Source of the DNA: Clostridia bacterium
GTDB taxonomy: Bacteria; Bacillota; Clostridia; Oscillospirales; CAG-382
Length of the DNA: 13,428 bases
Assembly (NCBI GenBank): GCA_017959195.1
Contig: JAGDBE010000178.1
Location: forward strand, 1 to 13,428
Reading direction: 5' to 3'
Position numbers and translations under genes: made by a program. Shown piece by piece: positions 13,413 to 13,428 of this stretch (position 1 is its first letter; each line of letters begins with the position of its first letter). The notes beneath the pieces are model-generated. The model was not told where the DNA came from and did not search any database. It saw nothing but the letters and a program-made list of their open reading frames with translations.

Positions 13413-13428
13413 CAAAGAACTTTCCTTA

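Overview
The window looks like chromosomal DNA from a Gram-positive anaerobe of the Bacillota, most likely an uncultured Clostridia-type gut bacterium. The reasons are a murB-whiA-dnaE cluster, type II MurB, WhiA itself, AzlCD, lipoprotein-type solute binding, strong AGGAGG-type ribosome sites and clean sigma-A promoters (TTGACA/TTGCAA-17 bp-TATAAT-like). Finer placement is a guess. All nine genes lie on the + strand, and I see no rRNA, tRNA, CRISPR array, transposase or phage gene.

Layout. (1) 1-3021 is the 3' part of a very large, probably secreted, multidomain carbohydrate-active protein: a LamG-like lectin fold, a WbsX/GH99-like catalytic barrel, a beta-sandwich, a copper-amine-oxidase-N-like 'stalk' domain and a C-terminal carbohydrate-binding-like domain. 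It ends at a strong terminator. (2) 3089-4240 is a self-contained azlC-azlD transcription unit (branched-chain amino acid export) with its own promoter and terminator. (3) 4239-9655 is a housekeeping unit, murB-whiA-dnaE, covering wall precursor synthesis, a division/growth regulator and the replicative-type DNA polymerase. In many Bacillota rapZ and yvcK lie between murB and whiA; both are absent here, and WhiA is unusually short. (4) 9742-13349 is a polar amino acid ABC importer: lipoprotein binding protein, permease with a large extra N-terminal extracytoplasmic domain, ATPase, then a small lipoprotein and a terminator. (5) 13350-13428 holds two back-to-back perfect hairpins, probably part of an intergenic repeat that runs off the window.

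How the genes relate. Units 2 and 4 both handle amino acids (efflux and uptake) and flank a growth/replication cluster. The importer has an elaborate control region (palindrome across the -10 and start site) and an intercistronic hairpin that would favour abundant binding protein over permease. The most unusual items are the permease with a roughly 210-residue N-terminal extension of unknown fold, the shortened WhiA in a contracted gene cluster, and the large WbsX-like secreted protein. I found no evidence of an obviously new defence or mobile system.
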